Shown: positions 50,669 to 59,686 of the stretch, in pieces | Numbering within the stretch: the first letter of the stretch is position 1 | How the letters are laid out: the number at the start of each line of letters is the position of its first letter | Source: Cohnella abietis | Lineage (GTDB): Bacteria > Bacillota > Bacilli > Paenibacillales > Paenibacillaceae | DNA: 64,000 nucleotides | NCBI RefSeq assembly: GCF_004295585.1 | Contig: NZ_AP019400.1 | Location: 2,385,501-2,449,500 of the forward strand | Reading direction: 5' to 3' | The notes under the pieces: generated by a model | The model's input: the letters and a program-made list of their open reading frames with translations, nothing else | Database searches by the model: none | Told to the model about the DNA's origin: nothing | Position numbers and translations under genes: made by a program

Positions 50669-51586
50669 CTAAATATTATTATTTTTGTAGAACAGTATGC
50701 CGTTTCTGACCAACCGAGCAACCTTGCCCTCATTTAATAATTGTCTTACATACGACTGCGTGATGGTATATGCCAAGTCATATTGTTGTTCAATGTTTTC
50801 AAATTCATATTTACTCATCATGCGCTGTGTCAAGCTTTCTATGGTCTGCCATTGTTGTTCGATTAACGATAACACTTCAGAATAAGCATTATCCACGAGG
50901 TTTATATTTTCTTCAATTAACTCAGAAATACTTCTATAAATACCTCCGTGATAGATGACGTATTGCCTAGCATGAAGGGTTTTCAGCTTTTCTAGAGATT
51001 GCTTTGCTTCGCTTGTCTCCATGAAAAAAAGTAGCTTTTGCTTGGATAATGTTGACGAACCGAATAGAGCATCAGCACAATAGAGAACTTGATCCGGTGT
51101 CTGGACACCAATCATTCCGGGAAAGTGTCCCGGCAGTGTGTGAACGGTAAAAGGGATGCCGTTGATCTCAAGCACGCCATCCTGGTAAGGAATGATATCG
51201 GTTATTGCAGTTGAATCCGATCGTTCTAATAATTCTGTGTTTGAATGCTGCGCATGGGAATTGGCGCTTATTGGTGCAAGCAAGGAGGGGGAGTTGATAA
51301 ATGGTGCTGACAGGGGGGAGGCGTAGCTACGAAGCTCAGGGTAATGCTTCCTAAAGTAAGAGCTTCCCCCCGTGTTCACAAAATGGCCATGTGAATGGAT
51401 AATTGCTGCGACTTGATATCCTTTATTAGTGATCTGGTGATCGATCATTTCTGCTGTTCTTTGATTCGGGCCGCTATCAAGTAAATAGGCTGTTTTAGTT
51501 TCCTTATGAAAATAAATTCCTACTGCATATTTTCCCGACCATGCGTAGCTACTGCCTGAAACTTGTATCAGAGTATCATTTGGCAT
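50669..51586 (-). CDS. metallo-beta-lactamase-fold protein with altered metal motif
   Basis: About 305 residues. MBL-fold layout: AYLLDSGP, then HSHGHFVNTGG where HxHxDH is expected, TLPGHFPG, YCADALF and VIYHGG, with a C-terminal helical extension. The usual Asp-His of the first motif is replaced (His-Phe-Val-Asn), so metal binding may differ or be lost. ATG 51586 follows GAGGAG. Third gene of a small operon with the two genes upstream. Role in the spore-surface cluster unknown. Confidence 0.7.
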   Translation of the reverse strand: MPNDTLIQVSGSSYAWSGKYAVGIYFHKETKTAYLLDSGPNQRTAEMIDHQITNKGYQVAAIIHSHGHFVNTGGSSYFRKHYPELRSYASPLSAPFINSPSLLAPISANSHAQHSNTELLERSDSTAITDIIPYQDGVLEINGIPFTVHTLPGHFPGMIGVQTPDQVLYCADALFGSSTLSKQKLLFFMETSEAKQSLEKLKTLHARQYVIYHGGIYRSISELIEENINLVDNAYSEVLSLIEQQWQTIESLTQRMMSKYEFENIEQQYDLAYTITQSYVRQLLNEGKVARLVRNGILFYKNNNI

Positions 51587-51622
51587 GCGAATTTCTCCTC
51601 TGTAATCGTGTTTATCCATAGA

Positions 51623-52150
51623 TCAGAGAAAGCCCTTGTAAGCCTGGGAGCCAATTTGAATTTCAAAGGTATTAGCGTCTCTTTTATTTCTTTGCTTGGT
51701 TGTTTTCTTAATATCCTGTTTACTCAAGTATAGAAAGGGACTAGTGGGGTTCTTAGTCATCTCTTTTGATTGAGCAGTATCCTCAGGTTCCGCTTCGATT
51801 GGTTCGTTTAGGACAATATGATCTGCCGGAAGCTGAGGCTCCTCCTCTTTTTTTAATAATCCTGTAAGCAATTCTCTTAAGGACGCCTCCATTATTTCCA
51901 GTTCTTTGCTGTCGGAAGCGGAGGGAGAGGGCTGCTCGTAAGTGGATAAAGCATTTATTCGTGAGAGGAAAACTTCATAGAGTTGATTTAGCAATTCCGT
52001 TTGCTTAGTTCTGTGGTAAGCCAAGAGACTGATTTCTCGTTTGAACATATGGTCTAAATCGATCGCGGTGGAGGTTTGAATTAATTGTACAACGGCCCCG
52101 ACAAGCATTAGCAATCCTTGCTTACTTTTCGTGACCTCTCTATGTAGCAT
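51623..52150 (-). CDS. hypothetical protein in the spore-surface cluster
   Basis: About 175 residues. N-terminal half helical (LLMLVGAVVQLIQTSTAIDL, then FKREISLLAYHRTKQTELL), C-terminal half acidic then Lys-rich. No family recognised. GGGGTGACG precedes ATG 52150. It sits 13 bases after the preceding gene in an apparent three-gene operon. Confidence 0.55.
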   Translation of the reverse strand: MLHREVTKSKQGLLMLVGAVVQLIQTSTAIDLDHMFKREISLLAYHRTKQTELLNQLYEVFLSRINALSTYEQPSPSASDSKELEIMEASLRELLTGLLKKEEEPQLPADHIVLNEPIEAEPEDTAQSKEMTKNPTSPFLYLSKQDIKKTTKQRNKRDANTFEIQIGSQAYKGFL

Positions 52151-52163
52151 TATCGTCACCCCG

Positions 52164-52562
52164 TTAGTAATCAATATCATCAGATTCATTATATATATGG
52201 ACTTGCTGTTCATTTTCGAATGGGGAAGGGTAGCCAGCTTTGTTTTTAGAGGTAATATTCAGCCCTGATGTTGGTGTGAGGTGCTGGAACTGCATGACAG
52301 ATTCGATTTTTTTCATTAGCATCCATTCAGCCATCAATATTGAATCAAGTACTTTTGATACTGTTTGATTGAATTGAATAAATTCTAAGCTGGAAGGCTG
52401 TGTAGGCAGTTCTCGTTCTTTTCCTACAAAGGCAAGTGTTTTATCTGCTTCTGCTTTCATCAGGGTAGCTAGCGCTTCTTCCTCTATTGCAATGGATTTT
52501 ACTAATTGAGAAAGTGCATCATTCAAGGACCCGGGACGGTTCAGATGATCCTCATCATGCAT
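52164..52562 (-). CDS. small helical protein, paralogue of 48533 gene
   Basis: About 132 residues, strongly similar to the protein at 48533-48943 (LVKSIAIEEEALATLMKAEADK, ILDSILMAEWMLMKKIE-like ending, tail NESDDIDY). ATG 52562 is 7 bases behind AAGGAGG. Probable structural partner of the collagen-like proteins. Confidence 0.65.
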   Translation of the reverse strand: MHDEDHLNRPGSLNDALSQLVKSIAIEEEALATLMKAEADKTLAFVGKERELPTQPSSLEFIQFNQTVSKVLDSILMAEWMLMKKIESVMQFQHLTPTSGLNITSKNKAGYPSPFENEQQVHIYNESDDIDY

Positions 52563-52605
52563 CAGCATACCTCCTTGGCATCAGATTCAGGAATTAGTGG
52601 TATCT

Positions 52606-52920
52606 TTATTCCTCAAAAACTTCGAATTCGTGAGTCATCATCTCTTCCAACCGGATAATATCCTCCAGTTTAAACTGCAGGAGCATTTGATTCTTTATGA
52701 CATTACGCAGCATGATTTCAACGCTACGGTTAATTTTCAAGACATCATTTAAATCTACACAGTGGTCTTTGACAAAACGTTGAATTTTCTCGCCTTCCGC
52801 ATTAATAATATGAGACAAACCAATTTCTTCTAACGCGATTGAAGTAAGAAGTAGGTTGAGAGCTTCATCCCGTTTAAGTGTAATTTCGGGTCTTATATCT
52901 GGAACGTTAGGCATGGACAT
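52606..52920 (-). CDS. stand-alone helical N-domain protein
   Basis: 104 residues. [40 protein letters not shown] and [12 protein letters not shown] are the N-domain of the collagen-like proteins without collagen. ATG 52920 behind AAAGAGGTGA. This ATG aligns with the ATT start proposed for its two paralogues. Confidence 0.7.
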   Translation of the reverse strand: MSMPNVPDIRPEITLKRDEALNLLLTSIALEEIGLSHIINAEGEKIQRFVKDHCVDLNDVLKINRSVEIMLRNVIKNQMLLQFKLEDIIRLEEMMTHEFEVFEE

Positions 52921-53000
52921 TAGCGTTCACCTCTTTCTTAGGTAACAAAAACTTCTTAATAATATGCTGGAATGGAGAAGGTTATGTAGATAGTTAGAGG

Positions 53001-53025
53001 GCGGCAAACATTGTCAGTTTGCCGC
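53001..53025 (-). terminator. hairpin between N-domain genes
   Basis: A perfect 9-bp stem GCGGCAAAC/GTTTGCCGC; no T run. A decayed second copy lies near 53410. Confidence 0.45.
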
Positions 53026-53056
53026 TGATAGAGATTAACTCTAACTAACCGTAGCT

Positions 53057-53365
53057 TTAATGCGTAATGGGAATATTGTTAACGATATTTTCCAACTTGA
53101 ACTGCAGCAGTATTTCGGTTTTGATGACATCCATCATCGTTGACCTTACACTGCGATTAATGGCAAGGACGTTTGAGATGGTGGCACCAGGTGGTGTAAC
53201 ACCGGGTAGCGTTCCCAGGACGTATTGAATTTTCTCTGCTTCGGAATTTAAGATATGTGCTAGAGCGAGTTCTTCAAGTGCAATGGAAGAAAGCAACAAG
53301 GCTACTGTTTGCCCCACAGTGATGGAAATAGTCGGTGTAATGTTCGGAATGTTCGCTTGAGAAAT
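53057..53365 (-). CDS. stand-alone helical N-domain protein (tandem copy A), probable ATT start
   Basis: About 102 residues ([52 protein letters not shown]). The strong site GAGGTGAT is 8 bases before ATT 53365, which aligns with the ATG and TTG starts of relatives. GTG 53374 overlaps the ribosome binding site itself. Tandem duplicate of the next gene. Hypothetical; may cap or anchor collagen-like trimers. Confidence 0.65.
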   Translation of the reverse strand: MSQANIPNITPTISITVGQTVALLLSSIALEELALAHILNSEAEKIQYVLGTLPGVTPPGATISNVLAINRSVRSTMMDVIKTEILLQFKLENIVNNIPITH

Positions 53366-53448
53366 TACAATCACCTCATCATTAATTTTAGTTTGCTAAG
53401 AGGGGGCGAGCGGCAAACCCTGTCAAGTTAGCTGATGAGTATGAAGGT

Positions 53449-53757
53449 TTATAATGTAAGGGGTATGTTGCTAAGTATGTTTTCCAGCTTGAACTGCAGT
53501 AGTATTTCGGTTTTAATGACATCTTGCATTGTTGATCTCACACTTTCATTAATGGCAAGAACGTTCGAAATGGTGGCACCAGGCGGAGTAACACCAGGCA
53601 GCGTTCCCAGAACGAATTGAATTTTCTCTGCCTCGGAATTTAAGATATGTGCTAGGGCGAGTTCTTCAAGAGCAATGGAAGCAAGTAACAAGGCTACTGT
53701 TTGCCCGACGGTGATGGAAATAGTCGGTGTAATATTCGGAATGTTCGCTTGAGAAAT
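53449..53757 (-). CDS. stand-alone helical N-domain protein (tandem copy B), probable ATT start
   Basis: About 102 residues, nearly identical to copy A (offset 392 bp). The site GAGGTGATC, an extended match to the 16S 3' end, is 8 bases before ATT 53757. GTG 53766 lies inside that site, and a TTG further upstream has no site. Confidence 0.65.
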   Translation of the reverse strand: MSQANIPNITPTISITVGQTVALLLASIALEELALAHILNSEAEKIQFVLGTLPGVTPPGATISNVLAINESVRSTMQDVIKTEILLQFKLENILSNIPLTL

Positions 53758-53957
53758 GATGATCACCTCTATTTTTTTTTGAAAAACATGTGCCACGTCT
53801 GACAAAGCCTATGAACAGAAAGGCAATCTTGACCTCTTGCGGTCACCTCCTTGGTAGGATGTGATCGTTTATCGAAACCATGCTCTTACACTTCAAGGCA
53901 CATGTAAAGACTATGAGAGATATGATTAATTATGACGTATATCATGTAAGGCTTGAC

Positions 53958-55067
53958 TCACAAGGATAGGCTTGCGGATAAAGTCATTTCTATTATCTTT
54001 TGTCCAAAATACTTTCGGTTATTTTGAATGCCAGGATGTTCGGGGTTATGGAAAGAGGCCATTTCATTGTGCAGCTGAGCTTTCGCCCATTGTCCCATCT
54101 GATCGTAGCAAATACTTAATTGTGCATGGGGGATCCATGTCCAATAGTCACTAACAATCGGGCCCAGATATTGATCGGGCCGGCCAAGCCGAGTGGCGGT
54201 GTTATACCAGTAAATAGCTTGTTCCAGTCGGTTAGATTCCAGAAATATCAATCCCAGACGACAGCACATTTCTGCTCTCGGGGTACCGTACTTAAGGGAG
54301 AGGAGCAAGGCTCTTACGGATTCCGCCTCTAGATTTAACTTGCTATAGCAGTCCGCCATGCCCATGCAGGCGTGGAAACAATCCTCTATCCATCCTTGCT
54401 TCGTCGCAAGGAACTGCTCGTAGGTCGCAGCGGCCTCCTCAGGGAAATCGTGATCTCTTAGCTCATTGGCATAATAGTACAAGTCTCGTGGACTGAATGT
54501 CAGATTCGCTTGCTTTCGTTGACGGAAAATACGCAAATTGCGGTCAGTATGCATCTCTTTCTTGTGGTGAGTGATAGCGATATCACTTTGGAGGATTGTA
54601 CCACTGACGATAAGGACTTCATGTACCGCTCCTTCCCAGCGGAATTGGCAATCCCGCCGGACAAGCCTGTTACGGCGTAGGCTGAATCCGGGCTTGCCCT
54701 TATTGTCAAGAGTAAGATGATAAGGCATCATGACACTATCCGTACCTTTATTCAATTGCTGCTTGAGGGTTATGAATTTCAGACGATCCTTTTCTTCCAA
54801 TATATCGTCAGCGTCGAGCCACAGAATATAGTCTTCCGTTGCTTGTGCAAAGGCGAAATTACGTGCCGCAGCGAAGTCGTCGATCCAAGGGAAATCATAA
54901 ATGCGCTGTGTGAATTTTTCAGCAATCTGCTTTGTTTTGTCTGTAGAGCCCGTATCAATGATGTTGATCTCATCCACGATTCCCTGAACCGAAGACAAGC
55001 AACGCTCCAACGTTTCTTGCTCATCCTTGACAATCATGCACAAGCTGATCCTGAGCAAGTCGTTCAC
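53958..55067 (-). CDS. GT2 glycosyltransferase with TPR-like C-domain
   Basis: About 369 residues. GT-A fold: ISLCMIVKDEQETLERCLSS, IDTGSTDKTKQIA, and the DXD-type motif ILWLDADD. The C-terminal ~150 residues are TPR-like helices. Such TPR-GT2 proteins often modify peptides or proteins. It starts at GTG 55067 inside the stop of the preceding gene (4-base overlap), so the two are coupled. Likely substrate: Thr of the collagen-like proteins around it (inference). Confidence 0.82.
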   Translation of the reverse strand: MNDLLRISLCMIVKDEQETLERCLSSVQGIVDEINIIDTGSTDKTKQIAEKFTQRIYDFPWIDDFAAARNFAFAQATEDYILWLDADDILEEKDRLKFITLKQQLNKGTDSVMMPYHLTLDNKGKPGFSLRRNRLVRRDCQFRWEGAVHEVLIVSGTILQSDIAITHHKKEMHTDRNLRIFRQRKQANLTFSPRDLYYYANELRDHDFPEEAAATYEQFLATKQGWIEDCFHACMGMADCYSKLNLEAESVRALLLSLKYGTPRAEMCCRLGLIFLESNRLEQAIYWYNTATRLGRPDQYLGPIVSDYWTWIPHAQLSICYDQMGQWAKAQLHNEMASFHNPEHPGIQNNRKYFGQKIIEMTLSASLSL

Positions 55068-56200
55068 CCTTTCTTCTCCAATTGCTTCAAAGGCATCGTT
55101 AAGCTATCCAGAGCTTCTTGGGCATGGGTGTAGTTAGGGTAGAGACTAAGAGCTTCTTTATAAGCATTTATCGCTAGCTCTGTTTTTCCCAGCTTCTCTA
55201 AGCAGCCCCCTTTGTAGTACCAGGCATGAAAGCTACCCGAGCCTCTAAGGGTCAAATGATTGATGTTGTCTTCTCCCATGAGAAGGCATTGCTCGAATAC
55301 ATCGAGCGCCAGTGTATATAGCTTACTAATGTATAAGGCTACTCCTTTGAAGAAATACAAATCTACATAATCGGGATATAACTTTATCGCTTTATCGATG
55401 GCGGAGGGGATACCTTCAACACTTCCGACCGAAATGAGGCAAGAATATTTCAATTTGTACAGGAGTGAGGGTGGCAATTTGTCGTTCTTCAGGAAGCGGG
55501 CGATGGACAAATTAACGAATTCGTACGCTTGTTCGAATTTGCCGAGTCGATAATATTCACTGGCTAGATGATATTCCGTCCACGGGTTGTTGTTCTCCAC
55601 AGTTAGCTCATGCAGCAGCATAACTAGGTTTCGTTCATTTTTTTTCTTTGCTGTGGTGTACTCTTGGAGGTAGCCATAGTGATGGATGGTTAGTCCATCA
55701 TGCAGCTTGATCCTACTGAGAGCATGATCATTGATGAATACCTCTTCAACGTTCAATGTTTCATGTATATGGTATAGGAAACGTAAGCCGATCCGGTTGC
55801 GGAACAACCGGGTGTGGGCGATATGAAACGTCTCGTTCGGGTTAGTTTCTTCACCGATGTAATTGATCAGATGAACGTTTAACACGGAATCGGTTTCTGC
55901 GGCCAATTGTTCTTTCCAGTCTGCTGCCGCTGAACCATCCAGCACTTCATCTGCGTCCATCCATAGAATCCAGTCTCCGGTCGCCTGATCAAGACTATAA
56001 TTCCGCGCATCGGCAAAATTATTGTTCCATTCGAACGTATATACTTGGGCTCCTGCCGCTTGGCACAGTTCAATTGTCCGATCAGTCGATCCTGTATCGA
56101 CGACGATCAATTCATCCGCGAACGGTTTCACGCTTGTCAGACAGCGTTCAATGTTCGCCTCCTCATTTTTGACAATCATGCAGAGGGAAAGGGTTGGCAA
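55064..56200 (-). CDS. GT2 glycosyltransferase with TPR domain
   Basis: About 378 residues. LSLCMIVKNEEANIERCLTSV, VVDTGSTDRTIELC and WILWMDADEV define the GT-A domain; three or four TPR units follow (ALSLYPNYTHAQEAL near the end). TTG 56200 is 9 bases behind AGGAG; an ATG at 56209 abuts that site. Forms a two-gene operon with the next glycosyltransferase. Confidence 0.82.
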   Translation of the reverse strand: MPTLSLCMIVKNEEANIERCLTSVKPFADELIVVDTGSTDRTIELCQAAGAQVYTFEWNNNFADARNYSLDQATGDWILWMDADEVLDGSAAADWKEQLAAETDSVLNVHLINYIGEETNPNETFHIAHTRLFRNRIGLRFLYHIHETLNVEEVFINDHALSRIKLHDGLTIHHYGYLQEYTTAKKKNERNLVMLLHELTVENNNPWTEYHLASEYYRLGKFEQAYEFVNLSIARFLKNDKLPPSLLYKLKYSCLISVGSVEGIPSAIDKAIKLYPDYVDLYFFKGVALYISKLYTLALDVFEQCLLMGEDNINHLTLRGSGSFHAWYYKGGCLEKLGKTELAINAYKEALSLYPNYTHAQEALDSLTMPLKQLEKKG

Positions 56201-56375
56201 TAGAAACATCTCCTTTTATGTAGGGGCTGGGAACGGGTTATCATTGCCATATTTATACGGAAAAGGCTGTAATTATGAGCGGTTTGTGGAATAAACCTGA
56301 ATGGAGCAAAGACCGGGAACCTATGCAGAAGAAACAGCGTGCCGGGTGCCCGGGGGTACTGGAAAGGTCATCTAA

Positions 56376-56423
56376 AAACAAGGTGCTTATCCTCATTTTT
56401 TGAGGATGGGTATCTTGTTTTTT
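56376..56423. terminator. bidirectional terminator-like hairpin
   Basis: AAAACAAG and ATCCTCA pair with TGAGGAT and CTTGTTTT around a T5 loop. Confidence 0.65.
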
Positions 56424-56481
56424 GTTTATGAGGAATTAAAGCATAAATATTGCCTTTACGGCTGCTAGCTCCAATCAACGC

Positions 56482-56828
56482 GACTAATGGCGAGAGGTTA
56501 CTGGGGTAATGGGAGGTTATAGTTGCATTTTGCGACGATGGCGGGAGGTTACTGGGGAAAGGGGAATTATAGTAGCAATTTGCGACGATGGCGAGAGGGT
56601 GGTGGGGAAATGGGAGGTTAAAGTTGCATTTTGCGACGATGGCGAAGGGTTGGTGGGGAAATGAGGGATTATAGTTGCATTTTGCAACGATGGCGGGAGG
56701 TTGGTGGGGAAAAGGGAGGTTATAGTTGCATTTTGCGACGATGGCGGGAGGTTGGCAGGGGAAAGGGGAATTATAGTAGCAATTTGCGACGATGGCGAGA
56801 GGGTGGTGGGGAAATGTGAGGTTAAAGT
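56482..56828. repeat. minisatellite of ~7 units of 50-51 bp
   Basis: Units begin ACGATGGCG, contain GGTGGGGAAA and TTATAGTTGCA, and end TTTTGCG. Two unit types alternate (TAGTTGCATTTTGCG and TAGTAGCAATTTGCG). Several carry a near dyad GTTGC-ATTTT-GCAAC, so the transcript could form serial small hairpins. No unique spacers, so not CRISPR. Confidence 0.85.
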
Positions 56829-56977
56829 GTGTTCGAGGAAGTTCTTATGGAGGGATAGTGCGGACATGATTTCTTTCATGCATCCTGTGCATAAGAATAG
56901 ATTAATGAATTTTGTCATTCAGAGATGTTGTTTAGAAGTTCATGCCACATCAACTAACGAAGGAGTGTGAAAGTACA

Positions 56978-57943
56978 TTGTCACAAGCGAGTATTCCTAA
57001 TATTACGCCCAGTATTACTATAACAAGAGATGACACTCTGAACCTGCTGCTTGCATCCATCGCATTGGAGGAGCTGGGACTCAGTCATATCATCAACGCT
57101 GAAGCCGAGAAAATTCAGTTCGCAATCGGCACGTTGCCGGGGCTGAGTACACCAGTCACAATCAGTGATTTGCTAACGGTTAACGAGAGTGTTCGTGCTA
57201 CGCTGCAGGATACGATAAAGACGGAAATGCTTCTCCAATCTAAACTGGAGAAGGTCTTGGAGTTTAGCTCTATAGCGGGGTCTACTGGCACCGGAGCTAC
57301 CGGAGCTACAGGAGCGACTGGAGCAACAGGGCCAGCAGGATCAGGAACTGGGACCACCGGAGCAACCGGAGCGACAGGTACAGCGGGGATAACAGGAACG
57401 ACCGGAGCGACAGGAGCAACAGGGCCAGCAGGCACGGGAACAGGAACCACCGGAGCAACAGGAGCGACGGGAGCGACTGGGACAGCAGGAATAACAGGGG
57501 CCACCGGGGTTACAGGTGGCACATTTACCTCCAACAACATCAAAGTAGGTAGCTTTACTCAACAAACCATTACACCAGGATCGTCTTATGTGTTCGATAC
57601 GACAATAAACTTAAACGGAACGGGAATATCCTTCACACCTGGATCTCCAGATATTAGTTTGAGTCCGAACAGTATATATTGGATAGCCAGCTATCTGGAA
57701 GGATTTCAGCTCCCGACTGGAGGGATTGCTTTTGCGCTTCGCTTGAACGGTGTTCCACTTTTTGGAAGCCATGTCGGCAACGGAGGCTCCGTAGGTGTCG
57801 ATACGCAGCTGTCCGGCGCATTCATACTGAACACTGGGCCCGGCGCTAACATACTGCAGATGTTTAATGATCAAGCCACGAATACGACGACAGCTAGCAA
57901 CGGGACAATCGGCGCTTCACTGACGATTATGCAAATTGGTTAG
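56978..57943 (+). CDS. collagen-like protein with helical N-domain
   Basis: About 321 residues. N-domain ([41 protein letters not shown]), then ~35 G-X-Y triplets with interspersed [11 protein letters not shown], then a C1q/TNF-like head of ~135 residues. TTG 56978 aligns with the starts of paralogues; AGGAG is 12 bases upstream. The only family member with this N-domain on the plus strand. Confidence 0.8.
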   Translation: MSQASIPNITPSITITRDDTLNLLLASIALEELGLSHIINAEAEKIQFAIGTLPGLSTPVTISDLLTVNESVRATLQDTIKTEMLLQSKLEKVLEFSSIAGSTGTGATGATGATGATGPAGSGTGTTGATGATGTAGITGTTGATGATGPAGTGTGTTGATGATGATGTAGITGATGVTGGTFTSNNIKVGSFTQQTITPGSSYVFDTTINLNGTGISFTPGSPDISLSPNSIYWIASYLEGFQLPTGGIAFALRLNGVPLFGSHVGNGGSVGVDTQLSGAFILNTGPGANILQMFNDQATNTTTASNGTIGASLTIMQIG

Positions 57944-57975
57944 AGCAGCATAAAGTAAAGGCCTATACCAAAAAT

Positions 57976-58013
57976 CTCCTCACGCATAGTATGTACCAAA
58001 CGTCTGTGAGGAG
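57976..58013 (+). terminator. hairpin after collagen-like gene
   Basis: CTCCTCAC pairs with GTGAGGAG across a 22-base loop; no T run. Confidence 0.4.
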
Positions 58014-58076
58014 GGAATTCCATGTGCAAACATATTCATATTATTATACGGTGTGAGAATTCAAGGAGGTGCACTC

Positions 58077-58265
58077 CTGTACATCCAAGGAAAAAGTGCG
58101 CTGTCAAGAAGTGTTGCCCACATCGAAGAAGACATAGCCATTGCCGATGTAGAGAACACTATTAAGAAATCGACACGAAGAAGAGGCATAGACAAGAATC
58201 TATGCTCTTTCTTCGTGTCTTTTTTGCTAGCTTTGCCTTGCAGCAAGGCAGACAAATTAAGCTAG
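58077..58265 (+). CDS. possible small protein or small RNA gene
   Basis: AAGGAGG (58063-58069) is an ideal ribosome binding site but is followed at 7 bases by CTG, not by a canonical start. The frame (YIQGKSALSRSVAHIEEDI ...) stays open through the terminator at 58172-58225. Either a near-cognate-start peptide or a non-coding transcript. The real T-tailed terminator shows that some plus-strand transcript ends here. Confidence 0.3.
   Translation: MYIQGKSALSRSVAHIEEDIAIADVENTIKKSTRRRGIDKNLCSFFVSFLLALPCSKADKLS
58172..58225 (+). terminator. strong terminator
   Basis: A ~20-bp stem (GACACGAAGAAGAG-GCATAGA with TCTATGC-TCTTTCTTCGTGTC, loop CAAGAA) followed by six Ts. Confidence 0.85.
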
Positions 58266-59686
58266 GCTTGAAGCTGTCGAATGGAAACGATGATAGCTAG
58301 AGCTTCATCATAATAAGGTTCATCTTGATAAAGCTCGGAATAGATTTCCTCGAATCGATCCGTATCTGCAATCATTTTCGTCGTAATTATTTCTCTGAAC
58401 CATGGAATGGCGTAGCCGAAGAGCGTCTGTTTCTTTTCTCGATTAATGTCGTCCTGTGACAATCCTCTGCCTACGAAATGCTGCAGGATCGACTGGTAGC
58501 TCCGAAAGATGATCTCGGCAAAATTGTATTCATCCGAAGAAAGACCAGCGTAAGTAAACATGCCGCAATTCATAACGCAGAATCGTGGATTATTTTCCAG
58601 AATCGCATATTGCAGATAGAGCTGATTAAAAGAGGAGTGAAGGAATAGTGCGGGCTCCTCAAGCTTCACTAGATCCTCGCGTCGTAGAACAATCGATGTA
58701 ATAAAGGTGGCATAAATGGATGTTGCATTAAGATAAGCACTCATCCCCTCGCCGGTCCAAATTCTCCCGTCGCCGTTTCTTACGAAGATTTGAACGATTC
58801 CGCAATCACCATGGCTGTGAAGAACATGCAACAGTGGCAGTATTGTGCCGTCTACGTAGAAATCATCATCACCCTGCAATTTGACAAATTTACCTTGTGC
58901 CAGATTCATAACTTGGAATATATTGCGATCCGCACCGATGTTCTCTTCGTTACGCACAACTCTCATATTCGAATAAAGAGAAGCATATCGATTGGCTATT
59001 TCAGCAGTTGCATCGTTAGAAGCGTTATCGGACACGATGACCTCAATTAATTCGTTGTTCCCGATTTGCGAATAGATCGATTGCAGACATTGCTCAAGAT
59101 GGGGCGCGCGATTATACGTCGGAATGCATATAGATAGAAGGGGATGCTGACGGCGTACGGCGAGAAGCGTATTCGCGTGCATACTTCCAGAAACAGCGAT
59201 CCATTTGCTTGAAGACACATCGAAGATTTCAACAATTGCAGCTGGATTTCCGGCTACTACGCAATAGTCAGGAACATTGCTTACAACAACGCTATTCGGT
59301 CTGACGACGCTGCCGGTGCCAATGCGTACATCACCTGACAGGGTGGCATTCGCGCCGATCCAAGCGCCTTCACCAATATGGATCTGCTTGTTAACCTCGT
59401 CATGAATGTGGACATGGGGACCTATAAGCACGTTACGGCCCAATTTAACACTGTTATTGGCGGTAATCGTGAGCCCAGGATTAATCTGGCAGCCGTCCCC
59501 TAGAAGGATTGCAGTAGACTTGTTGTCGCTCTCTATAACATTTATCGAATAAGGAGCGCGTATAAATATGCCATGACCGATTGCTATCCGCTCAGGGTGA
59601 TCGAAGGTACCACCGCTTTGAATATAGGTATGGCTCCCGAATTGCTGAAACCGAGCGGCTAGTTCAGGCGTGATGTACGTTGTCAT
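58262..59686 (-). CDS. fusion: hexapeptide acyltransferase + GT2 glycosyltransferase
   Basis: About 474 residues. Residues 1-160 form a left-handed beta-helix acetyltransferase (HIHDEVNKQIHIGEGAWIGA, VVSNVPDYCVVAGNPAAIV). Residues ~182-474 form a GT2 enzyme (LSICIPTYNRAPHLEQCLQS, VIVSDNASNDATAEIA, NEENIGADRNIF, LQGDDDF). The GT half resembles the abequosyl-transferase (RfbV-like) branch, which uses CDP-3,6-dideoxyhexoses. This fits the rfbHFG genes divergently encoded next door. So one polypeptide may both transfer and acetylate the sugar (inference). No membrane segment. Confidence 0.78.
   Translation of the reverse strand: MTTYITPELAARFQQFGSHTYIQSGGTFDHPERIAIGHGIFIRAPYSINVIESDNKSTAILLGDGCQINPGLTITANNSVKLGRNVLIGPHVHIHDEVNKQIHIGEGAWIGANATLSGDVRIGTGSVVRPNSVVVSNVPDYCVVAGNPAAIVEIFDVSSSKWIAVSGSMHANTLLAVRRQHPLLSICIPTYNRAPHLEQCLQSIYSQIGNNELIEVIVSDNASNDATAEIANRYASLYSNMRVVRNEENIGADRNIFQVMNLAQGKFVKLQGDDDFYVDGTILPLLHVLHSHGDCGIVQIFVRNGDGRIWTGEGMSAYLNATSIYATFITSIVLRREDLVKLEEPALFLHSSFNQLYLQYAILENNPRFCVMNCGMFTYAGLSSDEYNFAEIIFRSYQSILQHFVGRGLSQDDINREKKQTLFGYAIPWFREIITTKMIADTDRFEEIYSELYQDEPYYDEALAIIVSIRQLQA

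Larger units (their letters stand above)
56201..56977. other. gene-poor 0.8-kb interval
   Basis: Contains a hairpin (56376-56423), a 51-bp repeat array (56482-56828) and the leader of the next collagen-like gene. The minus strand stays open across the array (about 133 residues) only because the repeat unit is a multiple of three; I do not call a gene. Confidence 0.6.

Noticed and set aside
56482..56828. CRISPR array with 51-bp period
   Set aside because: The whole unit is repeated, there are no variable spacers, and no cas genes are near.
56517..56918. Open frame on the minus strand with 17-residue repeats containing Asn-Ala-Thr
   Set aside because: It stays open because the minisatellite unit is a multiple of three. 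No signal peptide, no ribosome binding site, and two units differ by one base, shifting the pattern.
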